Assembly (NCBI GenBank): GCA_905236705.1
Contig: CAJOOZ010000082.1
Coordinates: forward strand, 1-64,000
Source: an uncultured Lachnospiraceae bacterium
Lineage (GTDB): Bacteria > Bacillota > Clostridia > Lachnospirales > Lachnospiraceae
Length of the DNA: 64,000 nucleotides
Reading direction: 5' to 3'
Below the pieces are notes generated by a model. The model was not told the DNA's origin and searched no databases. It worked only from the letters and a program-made list of their open reading frames with translations. A program made the translations under genes and the position numbers. Shown one piece after another: positions 24,946-35,344 of the stretch (positions within the stretch are counted from its first letter, which is position 1; each line of letters starts with the position of its first letter).

Positions 24946-26418
24946 ATGATCTTTAACTCGGTAACATATTTGGTTTTCTTTCCGGCAGTGACGCTTCTGT
25001 ATTTTCTGCTGCCATACAGATTCAGAAATCTCTGGCTGCTGGCGGCCAGCTTTCTGTTTTATATGAATTGGAATGCCGCATACGGTCTGCTTCTTTTGGG
25101 ATCTGTCGTCATCACCTATCTGACGGCTCTTTTGATGGAAAAGACGTCGGAGCAGGGCAGGCGACGGGCGGTCATGGCAGTGGGGCTTTTGCTCAATCTT
25201 GGTGCGCTGATCTATTTCAAATACAGTGGTTTTCTGATCGACAATCTGAATCTTATTCTGCCCGGCAGGGAGTTTAAGGCACCGGATATTTTGCTGCCGG
25301 TGGGGATCTCTTTTTACATTTTTCAGGCACTTGGCTATATGCTGGATGTATATTACCAAAAGATCGCAGCGGAAAAAAACTTTTTCAAATATGCGTTGTT
25401 TGTTTCCTTTTTTCCGCAACTGGTTGCCGGACCGATCGAACGGAGCAAAAATCTGCTGCCCCAGTTTGATGAAAAGCATGACTTTGACGTGGACAGGGTT
25501 CGCAGCGGGCTTCTGATGATGCTCTGGGGCCTGTTTATGAAGATGGTGATCGCAGACAGACTGTGTCTGATCGTGGATCACATCTTTGATTCCTATCTGG
25601 AATATAACGGGATGGAGATCATTCTGGCGGTAGCGCTTTTTACGATCCAGATCTATTGTGATTTCAGCGGTTATTCCTACATCGCCATCGGCAGCGCGAG
25701 GGTGCTGGGATTTAAACTGATGGACAATTTTCATCATCCGTTTTTATCCTGCAGCATCCATCAATACTGGAAGAACTGGCATATTTCCCTGACCAGCTGG
25801 TTTACGGATTATGTCTATATCCCTCTGGGCGGTAACAGAAAGGGCAGGCTGAAAAAATACAGAAATACATTTCTGGTCTTTCTGATCAGCGGTTTCTGGC
25901 ACGGTGCCGCCTGGAATTATGTGATCTGGGGCGGATTTAACGGGATGCTGATGGTACTGGAGGAGGCACTTACACCGCTTAGAAACAGGGCTTTAGCTTT
26001 TCTGAAGGTGGATAAGGAGAGTTTTTCCTATCGGTTTTTTGCGGGACTTGGTACCTTTGGTATCGTGGTGTTTACGTTCCTGATCTTCAGGGCGCCCACC
26101 ATCTCACAGGCCGTCGCCATGCTACGTCAGATCAAGGCCAGACCCTCGGTTGTCAGTCTGTTTGGAGAATCCTGGAGCCGACTGGCGGAAGCGGGCGGGC
26201 TTGAAGGCATAGAGCCCGTGGCGGTTCTGCTGGCGATCCTGCTTTTGCTGCTGGTGGATTACATGCAGTTTCGGCAAAAGGATGTGGCAGGGCTGGTTCT
26301 TTCCCAGGCATTGCTCTTTCGCTGGATGGTATATCTTGTTTTGCTCGGAACCATTATCCTGTTCGGCATATACGGGAATGAATATACACAGACAGCATTT
26401 ATCTATTTTCAATTTTAG
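24946..26418 (+). CDS. MBOAT family O-acyltransferase (AlgI-like), second copy
   Basis: Polytopic membrane acyltransferase of 490 residues and about eleven helices. Typical AlgI blocks are NSVTYLVFFPAVTLLYF at the N-terminus, LPVGISFYIFQALGYMLDVY, FFPQLVAGPIERSKNLLPQF, YWKNWHISLTSWFTDY with VYIPLGGNRKG, and ISGFWHGAAWNYVIWG, which carries the catalytic His. It is longer and closer to classical AlgI than the copy at 19659. It follows the cyclase by 18 bp and is followed 3 bp later by an SGNH-like partner. The substrate is likely a surface glycan. Whether it is the polymer of the 16325-20996 genes or a different one is open. Confidence 0.94.
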   Translation: MIFNSVTYLVFFPAVTLLYFLLPYRFRNLWLLAASFLFYMNWNAAYGLLLLGSVVITYLTALLMEKTSEQGRRRAVMAVGLLLNLGALIYFKYSGFLIDNLNLILPGREFKAPDILLPVGISFYIFQALGYMLDVYYQKIAAEKNFFKYALFVSFFPQLVAGPIERSKNLLPQFDEKHDFDVDRVRSGLLMMLWGLFMKMVIADRLCLIVDHIFDSYLEYNGMEIILAVALFTIQIYCDFSGYSYIAIGSARVLGFKLMDNFHHPFLSCSIHQYWKNWHISLTSWFTDYVYIPLGGNRKGRLKKYRNTFLVFLISGFWHGAAWNYVIWGGFNGMLMVLEEALTPLRNRALAFLKVDKESFSYRFFAGLGTFGIVVFTFLIFRAPTISQAVAMLRQIKARPSVVSLFGESWSRLAEAGGLEGIEPVAVLLAILLLLLVDYMQFRQKDVAGLVLSQALLFRWMVYLVLLGTIILFGIYGNEYTQTAFIYFQF

Positions 26419-26421
26419 ACT

Positions 26422-27339
26422 ATGAAAAAAGTGAGATTTGCTTTAAACTGCATAGTGATGCTGCTTTTTCTCTTCCTGTTTTGCTTTGTCCTGATCATGC
26501 CGCAGTATGAGGGGGATTATCAGGCGGCGCTGGTGGACAAGGTTGCCAGACTCAAAAGCCTTGAGGGAGAGAGGATCGTACTGATCGGGGACTCCAATCT
26601 GGCCTTCGGGATCGATTCGGCACAGATTGAAAAAGAGCTGGGAAAACCGGTGGTCAATATGGGGATGCACGGCGGTACGGGAGAAGCCTTCAACGAACAG
26701 GCGGCGCTTCTGGATGTGCATGAGGGAGATCTGTATGTGTTCTGCCCCAGTCATTATGACGGGGACGATACCATTACCAATCCGCTGCTGGTTTGGATCA
26801 CCATAGAGGATCATCCCGAATTGTATCCCATGATCCGGGCAAAGGACTGGCCGGATATGGTGCGGGCTTATCCGACTTATCTCGGCAAATGTGCCCTGCG
26901 CTGGCGGACCAAAACAGGTAATTCCGAGATGACCAACAGTTATCGGCGCAGCGCCTTTAACGAATACGGAGATAATTATTATCCGCGTCCGGTGTCCGAA
27001 GACAACATCGATTTCACGCCTGCCGTAATCACTGAGATCAGTGATGCGACCGTAAAACGCATGAACCGGCTGTACCAACAGCTTCGGGCAAAAGGGGCTG
27101 ATATGGTGGTGGTGGGCTTCCCCATAGCGCTTTGGGAACAGGCAGAGGATGAGGCGGCCTACAGTGAATTTGAAAAAGAGTTGTCCGAAAAACTGGATGC
27201 ACCGGTGATATCGGAGTTTAATGATTACAGGTACCCGACCTCTTATTTTTACGATACACACATGCACCTGACAGAGACAGGGGCAAAGGTCAGGACAGGG
27301 CAGCTGATAGAAGATCTGAAAAAATATGAATCACGATAG
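26422..27339 (+). CDS. SGNH-like extracellular protein, partner of the second MBOAT
   Basis: A 305-residue protein with one N-terminal membrane anchor (about 10-27) and an extracytoplasmic SGNH/DltD-like fold. VLIGDSNLAFGID provides the nucleophile Ser, VNMGMHGGTGEA the oxyanion Gly block, and YDTHMHLTETG near the C-terminus the Asp/His pair. DltD, AlgJ and related partners of MBOAT proteins have this layout. It shows no close similarity to the SGNH protein at 21019, which has a long stalk. The gene is 3 bp after the MBOAT stop and 12 bp before an aminotransferase. Function is inferred from fold and pairing. Confidence 0.8.
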   Translation: MKKVRFALNCIVMLLFLFLFCFVLIMPQYEGDYQAALVDKVARLKSLEGERIVLIGDSNLAFGIDSAQIEKELGKPVVNMGMHGGTGEAFNEQAALLDVHEGDLYVFCPSHYDGDDTITNPLLVWITIEDHPELYPMIRAKDWPDMVRAYPTYLGKCALRWRTKTGNSEMTNSYRRSAFNEYGDNYYPRPVSEDNIDFTPAVITEISDATVKRMNRLYQQLRAKGADMVVVGFPIALWEQAEDEAAYSEFEKELSEKLDAPVISEFNDYRYPTSYFYDTHMHLTETGAKVRTGQLIEDLKKYESR

Positions 27340-27351
27340 AGGAGGAGAAAA

Positions 27352-28536
27352 ATGATATCGGAACATTATAAAAACATGCTCTCGCAAAAATCCGTCATCC
27401 GCGAGATGAACGCAGCCGCTTTTGAGATGGGAGAGAAAATTGGACATGAAAATATCTTCAATTTCAGTCTGGGCAATCCTTCCGTTGTGGCGCCCGAAGC
27501 GGTAAACCGGGCGATGGTCCGTCTGATAGGACAGACCGATCCGCTGAACCTTCACGGTTACAGTGAGAACCACGGCATTTGGGAGGTTAGATGCCGGATC
27601 GCGGAATATCTGAAAAAGACCTATGGTCTGCCTTATACGGGAGATCATGTATTTATGGCATCCGGAGCAGCCGGTGCCCTGGCCCACGCTTTTCGCGCCG
27701 TGGTATGCCCGGGAGAGGAGATCATTACCTTTGCGCCGTATTTTCCGGAATACGGTCCTTATGTGGAAGAGACCGGAGCGATCCTTAGGGTGGTACCGGC
27801 TGATACCCATAGCTTCCAGATCAATTTTGAAGCATTTGAGTCCATGATCAGTGAAAAGACCGGAGCAATCCTGATCAATTCTCCCAACAATCCGTCGGGC
27901 ATCGTCTATTCCACGAATACTATCAAACGCCTCGCCGACATTCTGTATGCGGCACAGGAAAAATACGGACACGAGATTTATCTCATTTCGGATGAACCTT
28001 ATCGGGAAATTGTATTTTCGGGTGTGGATGCACCGTGTATCTCATCCCTCTATGACAATACCCTGATGTGTTATTCCTACAGTAAATCCATTTCACTGCC
28101 GGGAGAGAGGATCGGATATGTTGCCGTGAATCCGGCATGCAGGGATGCGGAGCTGATCGTGCATATGTGTACCCAGATTTCCCGCGGTATCGGGCATAAT
28201 TGTCCGGCATCGCTGATGCAGCTAACGGTTGCTGAGGTCCTCGGACAGACCAGTGACCTTTCCGTTTATGAGCAAAATGCCGCTATATTGTATGAGGAAC
28301 TGACCCGTATGGGCTTTTCCATCGTAAAACCCGGAGGCACCTTCTATATGTTCCCCAAGTCGCCGATTCCCGATGCCAAAGAGTTCTGCCAAAAGGCGCT
28401 GGAGTATCAGCTTGTGATCGTGCCCAGTGATTCCTTTGGCGTGGAGGGGTTCTTCAGGATTGCATACTGCGTGCCGACGGAAACGGTAAAACGCTCGATC
28501 CCGCAGTTTGAAAAGTTAGCGGCTGCTTTCTTTTGA
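27352..28536 (+). CDS. PLP-dependent aminotransferase (class I/II)
   Basis: Cytoplasmic enzyme of 394 residues, fold type I. Motifs include FNFSLGNPSVVAPEAV at the N-terminus, the cofactor-binding ASGAAGALAHAF, NSPNNPSGIVY, ISDEPYREI and the Schiff-base lysine in YSYSKSISLPGERIGY. The overall pattern is that of aspartate- or aromatic-type aminotransferases annotated generically in clostridia. The GAGGAG site precedes the ATG at 27352. It comes 12 bp after the SGNH gene and before uppP but has no obvious role in polymer synthesis. Substrate is unknown. Confidence 0.9.
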   Translation: MISEHYKNMLSQKSVIREMNAAAFEMGEKIGHENIFNFSLGNPSVVAPEAVNRAMVRLIGQTDPLNLHGYSENHGIWEVRCRIAEYLKKTYGLPYTGDHVFMASGAAGALAHAFRAVVCPGEEIITFAPYFPEYGPYVEETGAILRVVPADTHSFQINFEAFESMISEKTGAILINSPNNPSGIVYSTNTIKRLADILYAAQEKYGHEIYLISDEPYREIVFSGVDAPCISSLYDNTLMCYSYSKSISLPGERIGYVAVNPACRDAELIVHMCTQISRGIGHNCPASLMQLTVAEVLGQTSDLSVYEQNAAILYEELTRMGFSIVKPGGTFYMFPKSPIPDAKEFCQKALEYQLVIVPSDSFGVEGFFRIAYCVPTETVKRSIPQFEKLAAAFF

Positions 28537-28561
28537 GAGCCGGTAGGAAAGAAGGTTTGAT

Positions 28562-29425
28562 ATGTTGAGTGGTACGGGTCTTGTATCTTTTTTGGATATT
28601 CTGAAAGCGATTCTGTTCGGGATCGTTGAGGGCATAACGGAATGGCTGCCGGTCAGCAGCACCGGTCATATGATCATTCTGGATGAGTTTGTCAGACTGA
28701 ATGTCAGCGAGGAATTCTGGAAACTGTTTCTGGTGGTGATTCAGTTGGGAGCCATCATTGCCGTTGTTGTTTTGTTCTGGGAAAAGATATGGCCGCTTAA
28801 AAGAGAGGAAAAGGGCGGTATCGTTTTTCAAAAAGACATCCTTGTGTTGTGGGGCAAAATTCTCTTAGCCTGTGTGCCGGCCGCCGTCGTAGGGTTGTTG
28901 TTCGATGACTGGGTGGATGAGCATCTGTATAATTTTCCCTGTGTGGCTGCTGCACTGATCATTTTCGGTATTCTGTTCATCGTTGTGGAAATCAGGAATA
29001 AAGGGAAAAAGCCGCGCATCAAAAACATGGCGCGACTGGATTACATGACCGTTTTGTGGATCGGATTCTTTCAGGTGCTGGCAGCGGTTTTTCCGGGTAC
29101 GTCCAGGTCCGGCGCCACCATTGTCGGAGCGCTGCTCCTTGGAGTATCCCGCAGCGTCGCGGCGGAATTTACTTTTTATCTGGCAATCCCCGTGATGCTC
29201 GGAGCCAGTGCGCTGAAGGTTTTGAAATTCGTTCTGGCCGGTGCGGCGATCACATCTGCGGAAGCCATCATACTTTTTATCGGATGCCTGGTTGCTTATT
29301 TTGTGTCTGTACTGGTCATAAAACTGTTGATGGGATATATCAGAAAACATGATTTTATTCCATTCGGAATTTACAGGATCGGATTAGGCTTGGTATTATT
29401 TATATATTTTCTGGCCAAAAAATAA
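28562..29425 (+). CDS. uppP: Undecaprenyl-diphosphatase UppP (BacA)
   Basis: Membrane phosphatase of 287 residues and about eight helices that converts undecaprenyl diphosphate to undecaprenyl phosphate, recycling the lipid carrier used by peptidoglycan and by the MraY-like enzyme at 18695. The two signature loops are EGITEWLPVSSTGHM (conserved Glu and His) and FPGTSRSGATI (conserved Arg). It is complete, begins 25 bp after the aminotransferase and ends before a 145-bp gap that contains the promoter of the DUF6465 gene. Besides carrier recycling, UppP confers bacitracin tolerance when overproduced. Confidence 0.95.
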   Translation: MLSGTGLVSFLDILKAILFGIVEGITEWLPVSSTGHMIILDEFVRLNVSEEFWKLFLVVIQLGAIIAVVVLFWEKIWPLKREEKGGIVFQKDILVLWGKILLACVPAAVVGLLFDDWVDEHLYNFPCVAAALIIFGILFIVVEIRNKGKKPRIKNMARLDYMTVLWIGFFQVLAAVFPGTSRSGATIVGALLLGVSRSVAAEFTFYLAIPVMLGASALKVLKFVLAGAAITSAEAIILFIGCLVAYFVSVLVIKLLMGYIRKHDFIPFGIYRIGLGLVLFIYFLAKK

Positions 29426-29481
29426 TTCTTTTGTACAAAATGTGGAAAAAGAAAAAAAAGCGCTGTTTTTTGCGGAAAAAT

Positions 29482-29510
29482 TTGACAGTCAGGGGATTTT
29501 GCGATATAGT
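29482..29510 (+). promoter_or_regulatory. Strong promoter of the DUF6465 gene
   Basis: Perfect TTGACA (29482-29487), a 17-bp spacer and TATAGT (29505-29510), followed by a 60-nt leader to the ATG at 29571 and AAAGGAG at 29556-29562. Confidence 0.78.
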
Positions 29511-29570
29511 TTACTCATATAAGGAAGAGAATAAATTTTTTATTAAATGTGTGTGAAAGGAGTAACCCCA

Positions 29571-30035
29571 ATGGCAGAAGAAAAAAAAGTTGCAGCAACC
29601 GTTACTGATGTTGCTAAAGCGGTAGCAGCTAAAGCACCTGCTAAAGCCGAAGCATCAAAGGAAGCAGCCAAGCCTGCAGCAAAGAAGACTGCTACCAGGA
29701 AAGCAGCAGCTAAGCCCGCAGCAAAGAAAGAAACAGCTAAGGCAGCAGCTAAGAAGGAAACAACCAAGAAGGCAGCAGCTAAGCCCGCAGCAAAGAAGAC
29801 CGCTGCCAAGAAGACTGCTACCACAAAGACGGCGATCAAGGCAACTGTCAGCTATCAGTTTGCTAATCAGGATTACAAGGAAGAGGATTTCGTAAAGATC
29901 GCAAAGGACGTATGGAAATACGACCTGAGCAGAAAACCCAGCGAGTTCAAGACTGTTGAACTGTATGTAAAGCCTGAGGAAAATAAAGTTTACTATGTGA
30001 TCAACGGTGATGTGACCGGTGATTTCCAGATTTAA
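29571..30035 (+). CDS. Lys/Ala-rich protein with a C-terminal DUF6465 domain
   Basis: A 154-residue protein. The first 90 residues are almost entirely Ala, Lys, Pro and Thr in AAKPAAKK-type repeats, like the tail of histone H1 or of bacterial H1-like nucleoid proteins. The last 60 residues form a compact mixed domain (VSYQFANQDYKEEDFVKIA, FKTVELYVKPEENKVYYV) that matches what I know of DUF6465 in Lachnospiraceae. The gene has its own strong promoter and terminator, so it is monocistronic and probably abundant. A role in DNA or RNA binding is inferred from the tail. The domain itself has no established function. Confidence 0.8.
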   Translation: MAEEKKVAATVTDVAKAVAAKAPAKAEASKEAAKPAAKKTATRKAAAKPAAKKETAKAAAKKETTKKAAAKPAAKKTAAKKTATTKTAIKATVSYQFANQDYKEEDFVKIAKDVWKYDLSRKPSEFKTVELYVKPEENKVYYVINGDVTGDFQI

Positions 30036-30058
30036 TTGAATCGATTCTGTATCTTAAG

Positions 30059-30096
30059 ACCGGATGCCTGCTTGACGGGTATCCGGTTTTCTTTTG
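30059..30096 (+). terminator. Rho-independent terminator after the DUF6465 gene
   Basis: A 10-bp stem (30059-30068 with 30078-30087; ACCGGATGCC/GGTATCCGGT with one G-T pair), a 9-nt loop and a T-rich run TTTTCTTTT. Confidence 0.88.
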
Positions 30097-30106
30097 CAAA
30101 AATCTG

Positions 30107-30135
30107 TTGACAAGCGCAAAGCATAGTGTTATCTT
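30107..30135 (+). promoter_or_regulatory. Promoter of the hrcA heat-shock operon
   Basis: Perfect TTGACA (30107-30112), 17-bp spacer and TATCTT (30130-30135). The CIRCE operator starts 14 bp downstream, over the expected transcript start. Confidence 0.72.
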
Positions 30136-30149
30136 ATGTTATGAAGATG

Positions 30150-30176
30150 TTAGCACTCGAAAGAGCTGAGTGCTAA
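30150..30176 (+). promoter_or_regulatory. CIRCE operator (HrcA binding site)
   Basis: TTAGCACTC-N9-GAGTGCTAA, an exact match to the consensus inverted repeat with its 9-bp spacer. HrcA dimers bind here and repress hrcA-grpE-dnaK-dnaJ until heat or misfolded protein titrates GroE. Confidence 0.97.
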
Positions 30177-30198
30177 TAACAGGAGAGGAGGCGCGGAT

Positions 30199-31224
30199 TT
30201 GGAACTGGATGAGAGAAAACTGAGAATCCTGCAGGCGGTTGTGCGCAATTATCTGGAAACCGGAGAGCCGGTGGGAAGCAGGACCATTTCCAAATATACG
30301 GATCTGAACCTCAGCTCCGCAACGATCCGGAATGAGATGGCGGATCTCGAGGAACTGGGATATATTCTACAGCCGCACACTTCCGCAGGCAGGATTCCTT
30401 CCGATAAAGGGTATCGCCTCTATGTGGATCACATGATGGCGGAAAAGGAAAAGGAAGTCAATGAGATCAAAGAGCTGCTGCTGCAAAAAGAAGAAAAGAT
30501 GGATCAGCTTCTGAAACAGACAGCCAGACTCCTGGCCAATGATACCAACTATGCGGCTATGGTTTCCGCTCCCATGGTAAAGGGCAACAAGGTCAAGTTC
30601 GTACAGCTCTCCCGTGTGGATGAGAATCAACTGGTAGCCGTTGTGGTGGCAGAGGGCAATCTGATCAGAAACAACATGATCGCCATCAGCCGTCCCATTG
30701 ATGACGAGACGCTGCTAAAGCTCAACATTCTCCTGAATACTTCATTAAACGGGTTGTCATTGAGCGAGATCAACCTGGGGATGATCGCCAATCTCAAGGC
30801 GCAGGCGGGTACCCACGAGGACATTGTCAGCGAAGTGCTCGATGCGGTGGCCGAGACCATCGGTGAGGAGGAAGATCTGGAGATCTACACTTCCGGTGCC
30901 AAGAATATCTTCCGGTATCCGGAGCTTGCGGACAATCAGAAGGCCAGCGAGATCATCAGCGCTTTTGAAGAAAAAAATATGCTGCATTCCCTGGTACAGC
31001 AGACGCTGACCGATGAAGAAAATACAGGCATCCAGGTATATATCGGGGACGAATCACCGGTATCCTCGATGAGAGATTGCAGCGTGGTAACGGCGACCTA
31101 CGATCTGGGAGAAGGGATGAGAGGAACGATCGGCATCATCGGACCGAAACGGATGGATTATGAAAAAGTCGTTGATACCATGAAAAGCATTATGACACAG
31201 CTCGATCATGTTTACAAAAAATAG
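30199..31224 (+). CDS. hrcA: Heat-inducible transcription repressor HrcA
   Basis: DNA-binding repressor of 341 residues that acts on CIRCE. It starts at TTG (30199), placed 7 bases after GAGAGGAGG. No ATG is suitably placed. An N-terminal winged helix (about 1-75) contains LETGEPVGSRTISKYTDLNL and SSATIRNEMADLEELGY, and LQPHTSAGRIPSDKGYRLYV ends it. A GAF-like dimerisation domain follows, and RGTIGIIGPKRMDYEKV lies near the C-terminus. All parts are present at the usual length. First gene of the operon, so the repressor controls its own synthesis. Confidence 0.97.
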   Translation: MELDERKLRILQAVVRNYLETGEPVGSRTISKYTDLNLSSATIRNEMADLEELGYILQPHTSAGRIPSDKGYRLYVDHMMAEKEKEVNEIKELLLQKEEKMDQLLKQTARLLANDTNYAAMVSAPMVKGNKVKFVQLSRVDENQLVAVVVAEGNLIRNNMIAISRPIDDETLLKLNILLNTSLNGLSLSEINLGMIANLKAQAGTHEDIVSEVLDAVAETIGEEEDLEIYTSGAKNIFRYPELADNQKASEIISAFEEKNMLHSLVQQTLTDEENTGIQVYIGDESPVSSMRDCSVVTATYDLGEGMRGTIGIIGPKRMDYEKVVDTMKSIMTQLDHVYKK

Positions 31225-31277
31225 GGTACAGCGCGTATGGGTGTTAATGAAATGAGACGCGGAAAGGATGAGGATAA

Positions 31278-31967
31278 ATGGATGATGTAACAAAAGAAGA
31301 GATCATAAAAGAAGCGATTGAAAATGCCAAAAAAGGGAAACGGAAACAGGATGCAAAAGCCGTAGAAGATGCGCCCGGAAAAGAGGCGGAGGAAGCAGAG
31401 AACCCTTCCGAAGATGAAAAAACGCAGGAAGCAGAGGCATCAGACGGGGAGTCTGATGGGAGCGAGGCGGAAGCTTCAGACGGGCAAGGAGAGAAAAAAG
31501 GCGCCGTTTTCCAGAAGAAGAATAAGACCGATAAGTATAAGGAACAGATCAGCGAACTGGAAGACAAGGTGAAGCGTCAGTTGGCCGAATTTGAAAATTT
31601 CAGGAACAGGACGGAAAAGGAAAAAGCCCAGATGTACGACATGGGCGCCAAGGGTGTATTGGAAAAGATCCTGCCCGTGATCGATAATTTTGAAAGAGGT
31701 CTTGCTACCGTGCCGGCCGAGGAAGCCCAGAGCGCTTTTGCGGAGGGCATGAATATGATCTACAAACAGCTTCTGACGGAGCTCGAAAAGATAGGCGTTA
31801 CACCCATCGAGGCGGTAGGTACGGAGTTTGATCCGGACCGTCACAATGCAGTGATGCAGGTGGAGAGTGAGGAATATGAGAGCGGCTTTGTAGCGCAGGA
31901 GATGCAAAAAGGTTATATGTACAGGGATACCGTTCTCAGACACAGCATGGTGGCAGTGGTACCCTGA
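31278..31967 (+). CDS. grpE: Nucleotide exchange factor GrpE
   Basis: Cochaperone of 229 residues that releases ADP from DnaK. The first 80 residues are a Glu/Ala/Ser-rich acidic extension that is probably disordered. The long dimerising helix follows (KYKEQISELEDKVKRQLAEFENFRNRTEKEK), then the head with VLPVIDNFERGL-type sequence (here ILPVIDNFERGLAT), IYKQLLTELEKIGV and the C-terminal FDPDRHNAVMQVESEE with GYMYRDTVLRHSMVAV. Starts at the ATG 31278 after GAGGATAA. It is 53 bp downstream of hrcA and 109 bp upstream of dnaK. Confidence 0.96.
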   Translation: MDDVTKEEIIKEAIENAKKGKRKQDAKAVEDAPGKEAEEAENPSEDEKTQEAEASDGESDGSEAEASDGQGEKKGAVFQKKNKTDKYKEQISELEDKVKRQLAEFENFRNRTEKEKAQMYDMGAKGVLEKILPVIDNFERGLATVPAEEAQSAFAEGMNMIYKQLLTELEKIGVTPIEAVGTEFDPDRHNAVMQVESEEYESGFVAQEMQKGYMYRDTVLRHSMVAVVP

Positions 31968-32004
31968 GAGAAGATGAAAAGTTAGCATTAGCTAATTATC
32001 ATAA

Positions 32005-33969
<1,965 letters not shown>

Positions 33970-34030
33970 ACTTTGACAGGCGATGATGTGAGTCATTGCG
34001 CAGCACAGGATTTTATAAAAGACGGTGTCT

Positions 34031-34051
34031 GGCGTGGGGTTTCTCCACGCC
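34031..34051 (+). other. Intercistronic hairpin between dnaK and dnaJ
   Basis: GGCGTGG (34031-34037) and CCACGCC (34045-34051) form a 7-bp GC-rich stem with a 7-nt loop. There is no T-run. It may stabilise dnaK mRNA or reduce read-through into dnaJ. It lies 14 bp before the 18-bp dispersed repeat. Confidence 0.6.
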
Positions 34052-34065
34052 AATAGCCGATTTTG

Positions 34066-34083
34066 ACGCTCCGCGAGGATGCG
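34066..34083 (-). repeat. 18-bp dispersed repeat, copy 1 (between dnaK and dnaJ)
   Basis: ACGCTCCGCGAGGATGCG occurs here on the plus strand, and its exact reverse complement occurs at 44757-44774. Both copies are intergenic and both sit beside hairpins. Confidence 0.75.
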
Positions 34084-34112
34084 TATGAGCAAAAACAGAC
34101 AGAGGTAACAGT

Positions 34113-35309
34113 ATGGCAGAGCAGAAACGCGATTATTATGAGGTGCTGGGTGTTGAAAAAAATGCTGATGATGCGACAATCAAAAAAGCATATCGTCAGT
34201 TTGCAAAAAAATATCACCCGGACGTGAACCCCGGTGATGCGGAGGCGGAAAAAAAGTTTAAGGAAGCGTCGGAGGCCTATGCCGTTTTATCCGATCCGGA
34301 CAAAAGAAAGCAGTATGATCAGTTCGGTCATGCCGCCTTTGAGCAGGGCGCCGGTGGTGCATATGGCGGATTTGATTTCGGCAGCATGGATTTTTCCGAT
34401 ATATTCGGCGATATATTCGGCGATCTGTTCGGGGGCGGCTCGCGAAGCAGACGCAGTGGCGGCGGTCCCATGAAGGGAGCCAATCTGCGCACGAGCGTGA
34501 GGATCAGTTTCGAAGAGGCGGTATTCGGCTGCGAAAAGGAGCTGGAGTTGAATCTGAAGGATCCCTGTCCTACCTGCAACGGCACAGGCGCCAAACCCGG
34601 TACCGGTAAAACGACCTGCTCCAAGTGCGGTGGCAAGGGTCAGGTTGTGATGACACAACAGTCCTTCTTCGGTATGGTCAGAAATGTCACGAGCTGTCCG
34701 GATTGCGGCGGCACCGGTCAGATCATCAAAGAAAAATGTACTGCCTGCCATGGAGATGGCTATATCAGCAGCCGGAAAAAGATCCAGGTATCCATCCCTG
34801 CGGGAATCGATTCCGGTCAGAGTATCCGGATCAGGGAAAAAGGAGAGCCCGGTACGTCAGGAGGACCGAGAGGAGATCTGCTTGTAGAGGTGCTGGTGCA
34901 GCGTCATCCGATCTTTCAGCGGCAGGATACGGATATCTATTCAACCGTACCGGTTTCCTTTGCGGTTGCAGCTCTGGGCGGCGAGATCATGATCGATACC
35001 GTAGACGGTAAAGTGGCATATACGGTCAAGCCCGGTACGCAGACGGATACTAGAGTCCGCCTGAAAGGGAAAGGCGTTCCGTCACTTCGCAGTTCCAATG
35101 TCAGGGGAGATCATTATGTGACACTGGTATTACAGGTTCCGGAAAAACTGCCCGCGGAAGCCAAGGATCTTCTGAAGCGTTTTGATGAGCTGACGGGTAA
35201 TTCCCTGAAGGCAGTTGAGGCATATACGGAGAATAAAGAGTCGGCGAATAAAGAGTCGACGAGCGGCAAAGGAGAAAAAAAGAAAAAGAAAAAAGGCATC
35301 TTTCAATGA
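34113..35309 (+). CDS. dnaJ: Chaperone protein DnaJ
   Basis: Hsp40 cochaperone of 398 residues that stimulates DnaK ATPase and delivers substrates. J domain at 1-70 ([23 protein letters not shown] in [18 protein letters not shown]). A Gly/Phe-rich linker contains two [12 protein letters not shown]-like segments. The zinc domain has four CxxCxGxG repeats: [24 protein letters not shown] and [10 protein letters not shown]-terminal substrate domain and a Lys-rich tail ([10 protein letters not shown]) complete it. The gene follows dnaK by 143 bp, a gap that contains a hairpin and the 18-bp dispersed repeat. GAGG precedes the ATG. Confidence 0.97.
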   Translation: MAEQKRDYYEVLGVEKNADDATIKKAYRQFAKKYHPDVNPGDAEAEKKFKEASEAYAVLSDPDKRKQYDQFGHAAFEQGAGGAYGGFDFGSMDFSDIFGDIFGDLFGGGSRSRRSGGGPMKGANLRTSVRISFEEAVFGCEKELELNLKDPCPTCNGTGAKPGTGKTTCSKCGGKGQVVMTQQSFFGMVRNVTSCPDCGGTGQIIKEKCTACHGDGYISSRKKIQVSIPAGIDSGQSIRIREKGEPGTSGGPRGDLLVEVLVQRHPIFQRQDTDIYSTVPVSFAVAALGGEIMIDTVDGKVAYTVKPGTQTDTRVRLKGKGVPSLRSSNVRGDHYVTLVLQVPEKLPAEAKDLLKRFDELTGNSLKAVEAYTENKESANKESTSGKGEKKKKKKGIFQ

Positions 35310-35344
35310 GAATGAAAGTATAGCAGAAGGATGTGGTTGAGAGT

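Noticed and set aside
24262-25737. A 491-codon open frame on the minus strand opposite the cyclase and MBOAT genes
   Set aside because: It runs antisense across two well-supported genes, has no ribosome site, and its product is His/Gln/Arg-rich as expected for a shadow frame.
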